DNA of 48,150 nt from Patescibacteria group bacterium (GCA_022574205.1 JACZSL010000005.1:1-48150), one strand, 5' to 3'; positions 9,149-16,848 are shown, numbered from the stretch's first letter. A program made the numbers and translations. The notes: a model not told the origin generated them from the letters alone.

Positions 9149-9175
9149 TTCGCGCGAATTAGAGAGTATTGGGAA
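9132..9175. repeat. 44-bp perfect palindrome over the comEC stop codon
   Basis: From TTCCCAATACTCTCTAATTC to its exact reverse complement with no loop, centred at 9153/9154 (CGC|GCG). The comEC TAA (9146-9148) lies in the left arm. A short T-rich stretch follows, so it may end transcription; it is unusually long and perfect for that. Confidence 0.85.
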
Positions 9176-9216
9176 GACTTTTAATTGTAAAGAAAAAACA
9201 ATATAAATAGTATGCA

Positions 9217-9250
9217 AAAAGAATCCTTGAATTAAATCAAGGATTCTTTT
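9217..9250 (+). terminator. Palindromic terminator, copy 2
   Basis: Same hairpin as at 7106-7139 with one central mismatch: AAAAGAATCCTTGA, a short loop, then the complement ending in TTTT. It lies downstream of comEC. Confidence 0.7.
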
Positions 9251-9300
9251 AAAACAAGCCAGCTTAATCTACTAAACACTCATTTTGTCAATTTATAGAA

Positions 9301-9326
9301 AAAACCCCAGAGTATTCCGGGGTTTT
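9301..9326 (-). terminator. Terminator of the first small membrane-protein gene
   Basis: AAAACCCC (9301-9308) pairs with GGGGTTTT (9319-9326). Read on the minus strand it follows the small gene ending at 9349 and is followed by T-rich sequence. Confidence 0.8.
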
Positions 9327-9348
9327 CGGGTCGGCTTCGACGATAAAC

Positions 9349-9483
9349 TTACTCAAGCAGCACAGTAACGAACACTACTACAACAAAAGCTACAAATATG
9401 CAACCCATAACCTTGTCAAGTAAATCAATACTTTTATATGGGTCATCGAGAAAGCGCTTTACATCTTTCAACCATGCGTTCAT
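9349..9483 (-). CDS. Very small membrane protein, paralogue 1 (44 aa)
   Basis: Forty-four residues starting MNAWLKDVKRFLDDPYK, then one hydrophobic helix (VMGCIFVAFVVVVFVTVLL). AGGAGG lies 7-12 nt before the ATG. A promoter lies upstream on the same strand (TTGGAG-16-TATAAT, extended TGC) and a strong terminator downstream. It is the clear relative of the gene at 9625-9756: both begin MN-x-W-x-K-(D/E)-(V/I)-KRFL and have one C-terminal helix. The 25 nt after both stop codons are also nearly identical. Function unknown; a membrane-bound regulator or a toxin-like peptide are possibilities that sequence cannot decide. Confidence 0.75.
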   Translation of the reverse strand: MNAWLKDVKRFLDDPYKSIDLLDKVMGCIFVAFVVVVFVTVLLE

Positions 9484-9533
9484 AGTAAACCTCCTGAATT
9501 CAAAAGATGAGAAAAAAATGTCCCACTTCCGCT

Positions 9534-9561
9534 ATTATAGCAATTACAATGAGGACTCCAA
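9534..9561 (-). promoter_or_regulatory. Promoter of small membrane protein 1
   Basis: On the minus strand, TTGGAG (9556-9561) and TATAAT (9534-9539) are separated by 16 bp, with an extended TGC before the -10 box. Confidence 0.7.
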
Positions 9562-9577
9562 GTTTTCATGTAAAAGA

Positions 9578-9600
9578 AACCCCGCACAATATGCGGGGTT
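9578..9600 (-). terminator. Terminator of the second small membrane-protein gene
   Basis: AACCCCGCA pairs with TGCGGGGTT around a short loop; on the minus strand it follows the gene that ends at 9625. Confidence 0.8.
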
Positions 9601-9624
9601 TTTGGGTCGGCTTCGACGACGAAC

Positions 9625-9756
9625 TTACTTAAATGTGACAACAAAAAATACTATCACAACAAAGGCCCACAACACATAAATTGACGCTTCTGTGAGTAGC
9701 TCGTGGCTTCTACGGCCATGCAAAAAGCGTTTTATTTCTTTTTGCCAAGTGTTCAT
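9625..9756 (-). CDS. Very small membrane protein, paralogue 2 (43 aa)
   Basis: Forty-three residues starting MNTWQKEIKRFLHGRRSHE, then a hydrophobic helix (IYVLWAFVVIVFFVVTF). GAGGAGG is centred about 9 nt before the ATG; a promoter is seen upstream (TTGATT-16-TATAAC) and a terminator downstream. It shares its N-terminal pattern, length, topology and 3' untranslated sequence (GTCGTCGAAGCCGACCC-like) with the gene at 9349-9483, so the two are a tandem duplication, each as its own transcription unit. Such short genes are easily missed by annotation pipelines. Confidence 0.75.
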   Translation of the reverse strand: MNTWQKEIKRFLHGRRSHELLTEASIYVLWAFVVIVFFVVTFK

Positions 9757-9795
9757 GACGAACCTCCTCGAACATTTTCAAAGAGAACTGTAGTG

Positions 9796-9823
9796 GTTAT
9801 ACAGTAATAAATACACAAATCAA
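9796..9823 (-). promoter_or_regulatory. Promoter of small membrane protein 2
   Basis: On the minus strand TTGATT (9818-9823) and TATAAC (9796-9801) lie 16 bp apart. Confidence 0.6.
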
Positions 9824-9834
9824 GTCTCCACATC

Positions 9835-9883
9835 TATCATCACGATGCGCTTTAAGCTGGCCTCCGGCAACATCATGATGATA
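9835..9883. repeat. Inverted repeat between sod and the small genes
   Basis: TATCATCACGATG (9835-9847) and CATCATGATGATA (9871-9883) pair with one mismatch. It lies downstream of sod and upstream of small gene 2. There is no T-run; role unclear. Confidence 0.5.
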
Positions 9884-9916
9884 AGTGTTGGGGTCAAGTG
9901 TTGTGTTTAACGTATG

Positions 9917-10501
9917 TTATTTCACTTTTGCAAATCGGTCTTCAGCAACAGTCCAATTTGTGTTTGCTAAAAATGCGTCAACATACTTTGCTTTTTCACT
10001 TGGAATGTAATCCACCATAAAAGCGTGCTCCCACATGTCGAGCGCAAAGAGAACAGAGAGTCCGGACAGATGCCCGAGCTCATGGTCGCCGACAAAAACA
10101 GTATGAATAGTGCGAGCTTTGTCGTCGTAATAGACGGTGACCCATCCTATGCCGCGAGTTCCGGCAACTTCTTTAATGTGATCGAGGAATCCACTTACGT
10201 CTCCGTATTTTGTGCTTACCGCTTTCGCTAACGCTCCGCCACCGTCAAGCTCTGCGTTTCCTCCTTCTAACTGTTCAAAATAATTTTCGTGCATTCGCAT
10301 GCCGTCAAACTCAAATGCAAATCTCCTCCGAAGTTCTGCGCTTGTATATGCGTCTTTTCCTTCAGCACCTTCTCTAAGTTTCTCCGCAATCAGATTTACA
10401 TGTTTTACGTAACCAGCGTACAAACCCAGGTGAACTTCGATTTGTTTTTCTGAAAGCCCTTTTAAACTCGGAATATTAAATTCTTGTTTTTTATATGTCA
10501 T
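9917..10501 (-). CDS. sodA: Fe/Mn superoxide dismutase
   Basis: Dismutates superoxide to oxygen and hydrogen peroxide. The 194-residue protein has the expected metal-ligand context: an early His in VHLGLYAGYVKHVN, a second in MRMHENYFEQL, and the Asp and His of LDMWEHAFMVDY near the C-terminus. GIGWVTVYYDD precedes the last pair as in other family members. A TATAAT box on the minus strand ends 7 nt before ATG 10501, which argues against the upstream in-frame TTG. Whether Fe or Mn is used cannot be read from sequence. The gene suggests exposure to oxygen despite an otherwise reduced lifestyle. Confidence 0.88.
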   Translation of the reverse strand: MTYKKQEFNIPSLKGLSEKQIEVHLGLYAGYVKHVNLIAEKLREGAEGKDAYTSAELRRRFAFEFDGMRMHENYFEQLEGGNAELDGGGALAKAVSTKYGDVSGFLDHIKEVAGTRGIGWVTVYYDDKARTIHTVFVGDHELGHLSGLSVLFALDMWEHAFMVDYIPSEKAKYVDAFLANTNWTVAEDRFAKVK

Positions 10502-10542
10502 TAATTTAATTATAGCACTCAAATACGAACTCTGAATCTATT

Positions 10543-10953
10543 TTATAGTCTAAAACAATTCCACGTTTTGTGTTCAAGATTGCACCCAAGCCGCATTCCT
10601 TCTTGACATTGTGCTGGTGGTTCGGGACCACAGAGACTTCGAGCCTCTTCACCAAAAATAATATTATCACTAATAGCATTCTCCACAGCTTGGCCCTCCT
10701 CAAATGTTATATCATCAAGTGGTCCTGGAACATTAATTGCTTCGTTAATTTCAGCATTTCTATCTTTAACTTGTTGCTTCACATCTTCCGCTAGCTGTAT
10801 CACAGAGTCAATGCTTTCTTTACCGCTATCGTTATCCAATGTGTCAATTTCCCCCACATTCTGAAGAGCATAGAAAGTAGTGCCTGTAATTCCTACAATA
10901 ATTGCTAAAGTAATTAGAATGCTTATTAATCCAAAACCTTTTTTATTATTCAT
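10543..10953 (-). CDS. Small pilin-like protein with prepilin-style N-terminus
   Basis: A 136-residue protein starting MNNKKGFGLISILITLAIIV. Lysines, then Gly-Phe, then a long hydrophobic helix resemble a type IV prepilin leader (G-F at the cleavage site), although Glu at mature position +5 is not present. The remainder is acidic with a coiled-coil-like segment (IQLAEDVKQQVKDRNAEINEA split over residues 52-75) and four cysteines near the C-terminus (CGPEPPAQC, then C...C). A -10 box TATACT on the minus strand ends 6 nt before the ATG. It ends 41 bp upstream of sod, on the same strand. Probably membrane-anchored and cell-surface. Confidence 0.5.
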   Translation of the reverse strand: MNNKKGFGLISILITLAIIVGITGTTFYALQNVGEIDTLDNDSGKESIDSVIQLAEDVKQQVKDRNAEINEAINVPGPLDDITFEEGQAVENAISDNIIFGEEARSLCGPEPPAQCQEGMRLGCNLEHKTWNCFRL

Positions 10954-10983
10954 GATAAAAGTATATTCCCTTTTTACAAAATC

Positions 10984-11253
10984 ACGAAGTGATTTATAGC
11001 AAAAAGCAATCCTGTTTTGGGACCAAAAATTCCTTCTCTACCTATAAGCATGTACCCAACAGACACATGTCCGCCCATGGAGGAACTCGGAAACCTTTTG
11101 TTCCAACAAAACAAATTACTAAAACATATATGTTAGTAATTACTGCGATATATCGCAGTAAGACAAGTATTTTATTGTGAGTGGTCCGCTAGAAGCGGAT
11201 TGCTGTTTGCTAACTCACTTTGTTCCTAAGCAAACAGGGAATACAATTAGTAG
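10984..11253. other. Gene-free stretch with four palindromes
   Basis: No convincing gene. It holds ATTACTAA/TTAGTAAT around ACATATATGT (11115-11140), a perfect 20-bp palindrome TACTGCGATATATCGCAGTA (11141-11160), TCCGCT-aga-AGCGGA (11185-11199) and CTGTTTGCT/AGCAAACAG (11203-11237). TACAAT at 11242-11247 ends 6 nt before the ATG of the next gene, giving a leaderless promoter. Confidence 0.6.
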
Positions 11254-12111
11254 ATGCAAAAGCTAAAGGAAAACTCTTTACTTTACACACTCCTTTTTAC
11301 TTTCCTTTTCACCGCTGTGGTCTGGTATTTCGTACTTGCAAACGAAAGGGAGCAAGTTCTTACAGTAGCATTTCTCGATGTTGGGCAAGGAGATGCGATA
11401 TTTATAGAAGCGCCAAACGGGAATCAAATGCTGATTGACGGCGGTAGAAATAGAAGTGTTCTACGAGAGCTTAGTCGCGTCATGCCGTTTTATGATCGTT
11501 CTATAGATGTGGTGCTTGCGACGCATCCGGACGAAGACCACATCGGTGGACTTCCCGACGTACTTAAACGCTTTGATGTCGATCTATTCCTAGAGCCGGG
11601 TGTAAAGCATGATACCAATGCGTACAAAGAAACCCTACGACTCATTGAAGCTAACAATATTAAACACGTTCTTGCACGCCGCGGAATGCAAATTGACCTT
11701 GGTGGAGGAGTGAGTCTTGAGATTTTATTTCCCGACCGCGATGTTACAGGTCTCGAAAGCAATGCCGCGTCCGTGATCACACGCCTCGTGTATGGAGAAA
11801 CAGAATTTCTATTTACCGGCGATTCGCCGCGCGCTATAGAAAAATATGTCGTATTGCTTGATGGCGCGCACCTCCGAAGTGATGTACTAAAAGTTGGACA
11901 TCACGGCTCGAAGACATCATCAGCAGACGTATTTATTGCCGCAGTCTTACCGCAGTTTGCGGTTATTTCTGCAGGCAAAGATAACCGTTACGGTCATCCG
12001 CATGAAGAAGTCATCTCTGCGCTAAAAGACGTGGACGCAATAATTGTTTCTACATCCAAGAACGGTACTATCATTTTCGAGTCAGATGGAGAGAGGTTAA
12101 AAAGAAAATAG
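11254..12111 (+). CDS. Secreted/membrane-anchored metallo-beta-lactamase, ComEC C-terminal domain type
   Basis: The 285-residue protein has one N-terminal membrane helix (LLFTFLFTAVVWYFVLA) followed by a metallo-beta-lactamase fold: FLDVGQGDAIFIEAPNGN, the metal motif THPDEDHIGG at about residue 90, LFTGDSP, and KVGHHGSKTSS, all typical of the ComEC C-terminal nuclease-like domain. It probably works with the separate ComEC channel at 7640, degrading or processing the non-transported DNA strand. The unusual point is that the domain is encoded alone, 2.1 kb away. Start ATG 11254 follows a TACAAT box by 6 nt. Confidence 0.85.
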   Translation: MQKLKENSLLYTLLFTFLFTAVVWYFVLANEREQVLTVAFLDVGQGDAIFIEAPNGNQMLIDGGRNRSVLRELSRVMPFYDRSIDVVLATHPDEDHIGGLPDVLKRFDVDLFLEPGVKHDTNAYKETLRLIEANNIKHVLARRGMQIDLGGGVSLEILFPDRDVTGLESNAASVITRLVYGETEFLFTGDSPRAIEKYVVLLDGAHLRSDVLKVGHHGSKTSSADVFIAAVLPQFAVISAGKDNRYGHPHEEVISALKDVDAIIVSTSKNGTIIFESDGERLKRK

Positions 12112-12134
12112 CCCTGCATTGGATTGCAGGGCTA
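12109..12134 (-). terminator. Terminator shared by convergent genes
   Basis: TAGCCCTGCA (12109-12118, including the stop codon of the plus-strand gene) pairs perfectly with TGCAGGGCTA (12125-12134). The T-run (TTTTCTTTTT) is on the minus strand, so it mainly ends the minus-strand gene at 12145. Confidence 0.8.
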
Positions 12135-12144
12135 CACTATCAAG

Positions 12145-12534
12145 CTACGTTTTCATCTTTTCTTTCTCTTTTTGGGGATTTTTTTGTTGCCTGCCCAAGG
12201 CAATTTTAATTATAAAGTGGCAGACTTTATCAACTCCAACAGGTTTTGATCCATCCGGACAATCTAGCAATGTTCCAGAATTGTATGACCTGAACACCCA
12301 ATAAACAGCAACACTGACTTCGTTTTCTGCTATTATTGTTGCCCGAAGTTTTTGAGCTCCAATATTAACAACAATTTCTTCTTTTGAGTGCTCGCTCCCA
12401 ATGGAAACGTATGCCTCCAGAATCAAATTCTCAACCTCCTGCACTGTCGGTAGTGGAATTTCAATAGTCAGAGGTTGTCCAAATGTTGGCGATGCAAAAA
12501 GTAGAAAAAGAACTATCGCAACCATTTTTTTCAT
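12145..12534 (-). CDS. Small secreted protein, unknown function
   Basis: A 129-residue protein with a classical signal peptide (MKKMVAIVLFLLFASPTFGQ, cleavage likely after FG or GQ). The mature part contains an acidic first half, two cysteines (DCPDG and KVCHF) that may form a disulphide, and a Lys/Gln-rich tail. AAAGGAGG lies 9-16 nt before the ATG, one of few strong Shine-Dalgarno sites in this part. No family was recognised. It is flanked by terminators on both sides, so it is monocistronic. Confidence 0.6.
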   Translation of the reverse strand: MKKMVAIVLFLLFASPTFGQPLTIEIPLPTVQEVENLILEAYVSIGSEHSKEEIVVNIGAQKLRATIIAENEVSVAVYWVFRSYNSGTLLDCPDGSKPVGVDKVCHFIIKIALGRQQKNPQKEKEKMKT

Positions 12535-12637
12535 TGATCTATCCTCCTTTGTATGTGTGTTCGGACCAGATATCTGTTACCAAGACTATACTTATTGTGT
12601 GAATTGAGCAAATTTTAGCCGTGTTGTAATAAAAAAA

Positions 12638-12666
12638 GTCCGATCGTGCTTGGACACCCGACCGGA
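12638..12666 (-). terminator. Terminator after rpmB
   Basis: On the minus strand GTCCGGTCGG pairs with CGATCGGAC and runs into seven T; it lies about 50 bp beyond the rpmB stop. Confidence 0.8.
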
Positions 12667-12713
12667 CAAATGATCCACAATTACGTGAATAAGGTAACTA
12701 TATAATTTTAGCT

Positions 12714-12959
12714 CTATTTAAGAATACCAGCTTTACGCAATGTGTTATAGGCCCCGTTCTTATTAATAGTTCGGATTGCTTTTGTGCTGAGTGTAAGAGT
12801 AACGAACTTTTTCAACTCCGGCACATATATACGCTTTTTCTGTAAATTAGCGTGTCGTCTTTTCTTTCCTGTAGGATTAAACTGAGTAGCACGCGTACGG
12901 TTTGAGTACCCGCCAGCCATTTTTGAACTTTTTCCTGTTATAGCGCATTTCTTAGCCAT
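12714..12959 (-). CDS. rpmB: Large ribosomal subunit protein bL28
   Basis: The 81-residue product begins MAKKCAITGKSS and contains the Asn/Arg-rich segment with RRHANLQKKRIYVPEL typical of bL28, ending in a TIRTINK-type C-terminal helix. Length fits the family (about 60-80 aa). It stands alone on the minus strand, outside the main ribosomal cluster, divergent from the site-2 protease gene. It has a TATGAT-like box upstream and a terminator downstream. Confidence 0.92.
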   Translation of the reverse strand: MAKKCAITGKSSKMAGGYSNRTRATQFNPTGKKRRHANLQKKRIYVPELKKFVTLTLSTKAIRTINKNGAYNTLRKAGILK

Positions 12960-12999
12960 ATTTGTTTTTGTTCGCTTATGCTATCATAAAACCATTCTC
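12960..12999. promoter_or_regulatory. Divergent rpmB / site-2 protease promoters
   Basis: The 40-bp gap holds overlapping A+T boxes for both directions: TATGAT on the minus strand and TATCAT on the plus strand, sharing the same bases. Confidence 0.4.
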
Positions 13000-13677
13000 A
13001 TGCAACCAGACGCATTTTTATTTCAAATTATTATACTGATTTTTTCTGTCGTCATACATGAAGTGACGCATGGATACGTTGCCCAGATGTTGGGAGATCC
13101 GACAGCAAGACTTGCCGGACGCCTCACCTTAAACCCCATAAAACACATCGACCCACTTGGTTCAGTGATTATTCCTGGGATTTTACTTCTTTCGGGCTCC
13201 AGTTTTCTTATCGGATGGGCTAAGCCTGTACCATATAATCCATACAACCTCTCAAACCAAAAGTGGGGGGAGGCATTAGTTGCAGGCGCCGGTCCCGCTG
13301 TTAACATTTTTATCGCGTTAATCTTCGGGTTAATTATTCGTTTTGGCACTTCTTTTGACGTTTTGTCTGGGGCATTTATAGAGATTGCTAGTTTCGTTGT
13401 CTTTATTAATATCCTTCTTGCAATATTTAACCTCATTCCCGTGCCTCCACTTGATGGTTCAAAAGTGCTCGCTTCCATCCTCCCATACCACATATCACAA
13501 AAATATATGGGCATCCAACATATGTTGGCGCGCTATGGAATCCTGGGTAGTTTCCTCTTTATATTCCTATTCATATACTTTCTATGGAAACCTTTTTTCA
13601 CAATAGTTGCGAGTATATTCAGGATAATCACGGATCACCATTTATGTGAGCTATTATCACGCATCTGCGGGTTCTAG
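13000..13677 (+). CDS. Site-2 protease (M50) family membrane metalloprotease
   Basis: A 225-residue polytopic protein with the intramembrane zinc motif HEVTH (about residues 21-25) in the first helix and NLIPVPPLDGSKV (about 141-153), the NPxPPLDG-type third-ligand motif. This is the short single-core M50B type without a PDZ domain, common in reduced genomes. Such proteases cut membrane-bound regulators or signal peptides; the substrate is unknown here. It starts at ATG 13000 in the divergent region with rpmB. Confidence 0.88.
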   Translation: MQPDAFLFQIIILIFSVVIHEVTHGYVAQMLGDPTARLAGRLTLNPIKHIDPLGSVIIPGILLLSGSSFLIGWAKPVPYNPYNLSNQKWGEALVAGAGPAVNIFIALIFGLIIRFGTSFDVLSGAFIEIASFVVFINILLAIFNLIPVPPLDGSKVLASILPYHISQKYMGIQHMLARYGILGSFLFIFLFIYFLWKPFFTIVASIFRIITDHHLCELLSRICGF

Positions 13678-13680
13678 GAT

Positions 13681-13709
13681 TTGCATAAAATGGTGCGCTG
13701 TAGTAGAGT
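13681..13709 (+). promoter_or_regulatory. rpsL operon promoter
   Basis: TTGCAT (13681-13686), 17-bp spacer, TAGAGT (13704-13709). The predicted transcript starts near 13716 and includes a tiny GNRA-loop hairpin (CGC-GAAA-GCG, 13720-13729) followed by six T just before the rpsL ATG. Confidence 0.55.
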
Positions 13710-13745
13710 ATTGCTTAGTCGCGAAAGCGCCTTTTTTGTTAAAAT

Positions 13746-14156
13746 ATGCCAACAATAAATCAACTTGTTCGAAAAAGAAGAAAAAATCAGGTCCGAAAGT
13801 CCAAAGTGGTCGCACTTGGGCGTGGTTTTAATACACTAAAAAACCGGCCTACTTTTTACCCATCCCCCTTTAAGCGTGGTGTGTGTATTAAGGTGACAAC
13901 CAAAACTCCGAGAAAGCCAAACTCTGCTATACGAAAGATTGCTCGTGTTCGTCTTACAAACGGCATGGAAGTGACAGCATATATACCGGGAGAAGGGCAT
14001 AATCTACAAGAGCACTCAGTCGTACTTCTAAGAGGTGGTCGTGTAAAAGACATTGGTGTTAGATACACGATTGTCCGTGGACGGCTTGATACAGAGGGTG
14101 TGGCAAATAGAAAGCAAGGACGAAGTCTCTACGGCGCAAAGAGAGCTAAATCATAA
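13746..14156 (+). CDS. rpsL: Small ribosomal subunit protein uS12
   Basis: Decoding-centre protein of 136 residues with [48 protein letters not shown] and a Lys/Arg-rich C-terminus (YGAKRAK). In many bacteria streptomycin-resistance changes fall at the lysine of the KPNSA region; here the sequence reads PRKPNSA. The N-terminus starts [13 protein letters not shown] as in typical uS12. One base separates its stop from rpsG, so they are translationally coupled. First gene of the str-type cluster. Confidence 0.97.
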   Translation: MPTINQLVRKRRKNQVRKSKVVALGRGFNTLKNRPTFYPSPFKRGVCIKVTTKTPRKPNSAIRKIARVRLTNGMEVTAYIPGEGHNLQEHSVVLLRGGRVKDIGVRYTIVRGRLDTEGVANRKQGRSLYGAKRAKS

Positions 14157-14157
14157 T

Positions 14158-14628
14158 ATGCGAAGAAAACTAAAATCTAAAAGAATCATTCTCCCTGATG
14201 AACAATACGGCTCGCCTCTTGTCGCAAAATTTATCAACGCTATCATGATGGGTGGCAAGAAAAATGTTGCACGCAGAGTTGTATATGGTGCGTTCGATGA
14301 GATGAAAAAAGAGGATGCAAAGGTAGATCCATTATCAATCTTTGAAACAGCTTTAAAAAACGTTGGTCCGAATATGGAAGTACGTTCTAGACGTGTTGGT
14401 GGCGCAAACTATCAAGTGCCAAGAGAAGTTCGTCCAGATAGGCGTCAAGCGCTCGCAATGCGTTGGATTATTGCTAGTGCAAAATCAAAGAAAGGTATTC
14501 CAATGAAAAAGAAACTCGCAATGGAGCTTCTTGCAGCAAGCGCAGGCGAAGGTGAAGCAGTCAAAAAACGAGAAAACATTCACAAAATGGCCGAAGCCAA
14601 CAGGGCGTTTGCGCATTTCGCGTGGTAA
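14158..14628 (+). CDS. rpsG: Small ribosomal subunit protein uS7
   Basis: A 156-residue 16S-rRNA 3'-domain assembly protein with ILPDEQYGSPLVAKFIN, MGGKKNVARRVVYGAF, NVGPNMEVRSRRVGGANY and RRQALAMRW, all family signatures. ATG 14158 is used: the upstream in-frame region belongs to rpsL. Length matches bacterial uS7. It is followed by a gap containing a strong hairpin before fusA. Confidence 0.97.
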   Translation: MRRKLKSKRIILPDEQYGSPLVAKFINAIMMGGKKNVARRVVYGAFDEMKKEDAKVDPLSIFETALKNVGPNMEVRSRRVGGANYQVPREVRPDRRQALAMRWIIASAKSKKGIPMKKKLAMELLAASAGEGEAVKKRENIHKMAEANRAFAHFAW

Positions 14629-14662
14629 TAAAAGCACCCTTAGGAGGAGCCCTTACTATTCT

Positions 14663-14685
14663 AGTTGGCTTTGCCAACTTTTTTT
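14663..14685 (+). promoter_or_regulatory. Terminator-like attenuator before fusA
   Basis: AGTTGGC (14663-14669), TTT loop, GCCAACT (14673-14679), then TTTTTT. It has the full form of an intrinsic terminator yet lies 15 nt before the fusA start, inside the operon. Partial termination or regulated read-through is inferred. Confidence 0.7.
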
Positions 14686-14700
14686 AATCAAGTATTAACA

Positions 14701-16848
14701 ATGAGTACAGATTTAAGCAAAACACGAAATTTTGGTATCGTTGCGCACGTAGACGCAGGAAAAACTACAACATCGGAACGGATTTTGTTCTATACGGGAA
14801 TGAGCCACAAAATTGGTGAAGTTCATGATGGCAATACAATAACTGACTGGATGGAACAAGAGCGAGAACGCGGTATTACTATTACCGCGGCGGCTGTTAC
14901 GTGTACGTGGCACAAATCCGGAACAGATAAGACTCCAGAAAATGCTATTCGTTTTAATATTATAGACACACCCGGACATATCGACTTTACTTCAGAGGTA
15001 AAACGTTCAATGCGCGTCTTAGATGGCGCCGTTGTGGTCTTTGATGGTGTTGCCGGCGTTGAACCGCAATCTGAGACAAACTGGCGCTATGCAGCAGAAG
15101 CGAACGTACCGCGCCTTTGTTTCATCAATAAACTTGACCGCACCGGTGCGGATTTTGAACGTTCATACGCGAGCATACTAGACAGACTTTCCAAGAAAGC
15201 AGTCAGACTCCAAATACCTATAGGCGAGGAAGAACATCATGAGGGAGTCATTGACGTTCTTGAGAAGAAAGCATTCCACTTCGAAGGCGAGATGGGAATT
15301 AATGTTGTTGAAGTTGATATCCCAGAGAATCTTTCAGCTCAAGTAGAGAAATACCACCATGAACTCGTCGAGCGCATAGTAGAAAATGACGAGAGCCTTT
15401 TAGAGGCATTTCTCGAAGGAAATGAGCCTAATCTTACTGACTTAAAGAGAGTCCTTAGAGAGGCAGTTATCTCAAATGAAATCTTCCCTGTGCTTTGTGG
15501 TTCTGCACTCAAAAACAAAGGTGTTCAAAAAGTACTAGACGCTGTTGTTGATTATCTTCCGTCTCCAATAGACCTTCCGCCAGCAAAAGGTGTGCATCCG
15601 GACACCGGCGAAGAAATCGAGAGAAAAGCGGATGTGAACGAACCATTTTCGGCACTTGTTTTTAAACTTCAAACAGATCCTTTTGTAGGTCAACTCTCAT
15701 TCTTTCGTGTGTATTCTGGTGGCGTCAAAGCAGGTTCATACGTATATAACTCAATAACGAGAAAGAGAGAACGTGTTGGACGAATTGTTCGACTTCAAGC
15801 CGACAAGCGGGAGGAAGTGCAGGAAGTCTCAACAGGAGAAATCGCTGCAATGGTGGGGATGAAGGACGCTAAGATCGGGCACACACTTTGTGATGAAGCA
15901 CAGCCTATCATTCTTGAAGAAATGACTTTCCCGGAGCCTGTCGTTTCAGTCCGTATCGAACCAAATACAAAAGCCGATCAGGAGAAAATGGGGATCGCTC
16001 TTTCTAAATTGTCCGACGAGGATCCCACCTTTAAAGTGTCTATTGACGAAGAAACACTCGAAACTATAATTTCCGGTATGGGAGAGCTTCACCTTGAAAT
16101 CCTTGTTGATCGAATGAAACGAGAATTTTCTGTTGGAGCTAACATCGGTAAACCGCAAGTTGCATATAAAGAAACAATTCGCGGAACAGCAGAAGCGGAA
16201 AGCAAATATATCAAGCAAACAGGCGGTCGTGGTCAGTACGGACACGTAAAGATTAGGATTAAACCACTTGAAGACTTTCCGGAGGACAAGAAACTTCCTA
16301 AGAATGTGAAGCGTAGCGAGGGATTTGAGTTTATAAACTCAATCAAAGGAGGTGTTGTTCCCAGCGAGTATATTCCTGCAGTTGAGAAGGGTATTAAAGA
16401 AGCGATGGAAAAAGGTATTGTCGCAGGTTACAAAATGACTGATATTTCCATTGAACTTTACGATGGCTCATATCACGACGTTGACTCGTCAGAAATTGCA
16501 TTCAAAATAGCAGGTTCTCTTGCTTATCAAGACGCAGCTAAACGCGCAAAACCTGTTATCCTTGAGCCAATTATGAAAGTTGAAATAAACACACCGGAGA
16601 GGTTCATGGGCGACATCACAGGAAATATAAATTCAAAACGAGGACAAATTGAATCAATGGACGACAATGGAATGGGTGGAAGAAAAATAAACGCCAAAGT
16701 TCCACTTTCAGAAATGTTTGGATACACAACCATACTTCGCTCAATGACTGAGGGACGAGCGACTGCAATGATGGAGTTTGATCACTATGAAGTGGTTCCG
16801 GCTAATGTCTCGGAAGAAATCAAGAAAGCGCGGGGGACTGCGGAGTAA
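14701..16848 (+). CDS. fusA: Elongation factor G
   Basis: Ribosomal translocase GTPase of 715 residues from ATG 14701. G motifs are clear: AHVDAGKTT (P-loop), RGITITAAAVT (switch I), DTPGHIDF (G3), NKLDRTG (G4) and a GSALKNKG G5 segment, followed by domains II-V with the EF-G sequences GMGELHLEIL, RGQYGHVKI and GRATAMMEF. An upstream in-frame TTG at 14665 lies inside the attenuator hairpin and is rejected. Length and order are normal for bacterial EF-G. Confidence 0.97.
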   Translation: MSTDLSKTRNFGIVAHVDAGKTTTSERILFYTGMSHKIGEVHDGNTITDWMEQERERGITITAAAVTCTWHKSGTDKTPENAIRFNIIDTPGHIDFTSEVKRSMRVLDGAVVVFDGVAGVEPQSETNWRYAAEANVPRLCFINKLDRTGADFERSYASILDRLSKKAVRLQIPIGEEEHHEGVIDVLEKKAFHFEGEMGINVVEVDIPENLSAQVEKYHHELVERIVENDESLLEAFLEGNEPNLTDLKRVLREAVISNEIFPVLCGSALKNKGVQKVLDAVVDYLPSPIDLPPAKGVHPDTGEEIERKADVNEPFSALVFKLQTDPFVGQLSFFRVYSGGVKAGSYVYNSITRKRERVGRIVRLQADKREEVQEVSTGEIAAMVGMKDAKIGHTLCDEAQPIILEEMTFPEPVVSVRIEPNTKADQEKMGIALSKLSDEDPTFKVSIDEETLETIISGMGELHLEILVDRMKREFSVGANIGKPQVAYKETIRGTAEAESKYIKQTGGRGQYGHVKIRIKPLEDFPEDKKLPKNVKRSEGFEFINSIKGGVVPSEYIPAVEKGIKEAMEKGIVAGYKMTDISIELYDGSYHDVDSSEIAFKIAGSLAYQDAAKRAKPVILEPIMKVEINTPERFMGDITGNINSKRGQIESMDDNGMGGRKINAKVPLSEMFGYTTILRSMTEGRATAMMEFDHYEVVPANVSEEIKKARGTAE

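Noticed and set aside
14665-14700. N-terminal extension of EF-G from TTG 14665
   Set aside because: The extra 12 codons lie in the attenuator hairpin; EF-G homology starts at ATG 14701.
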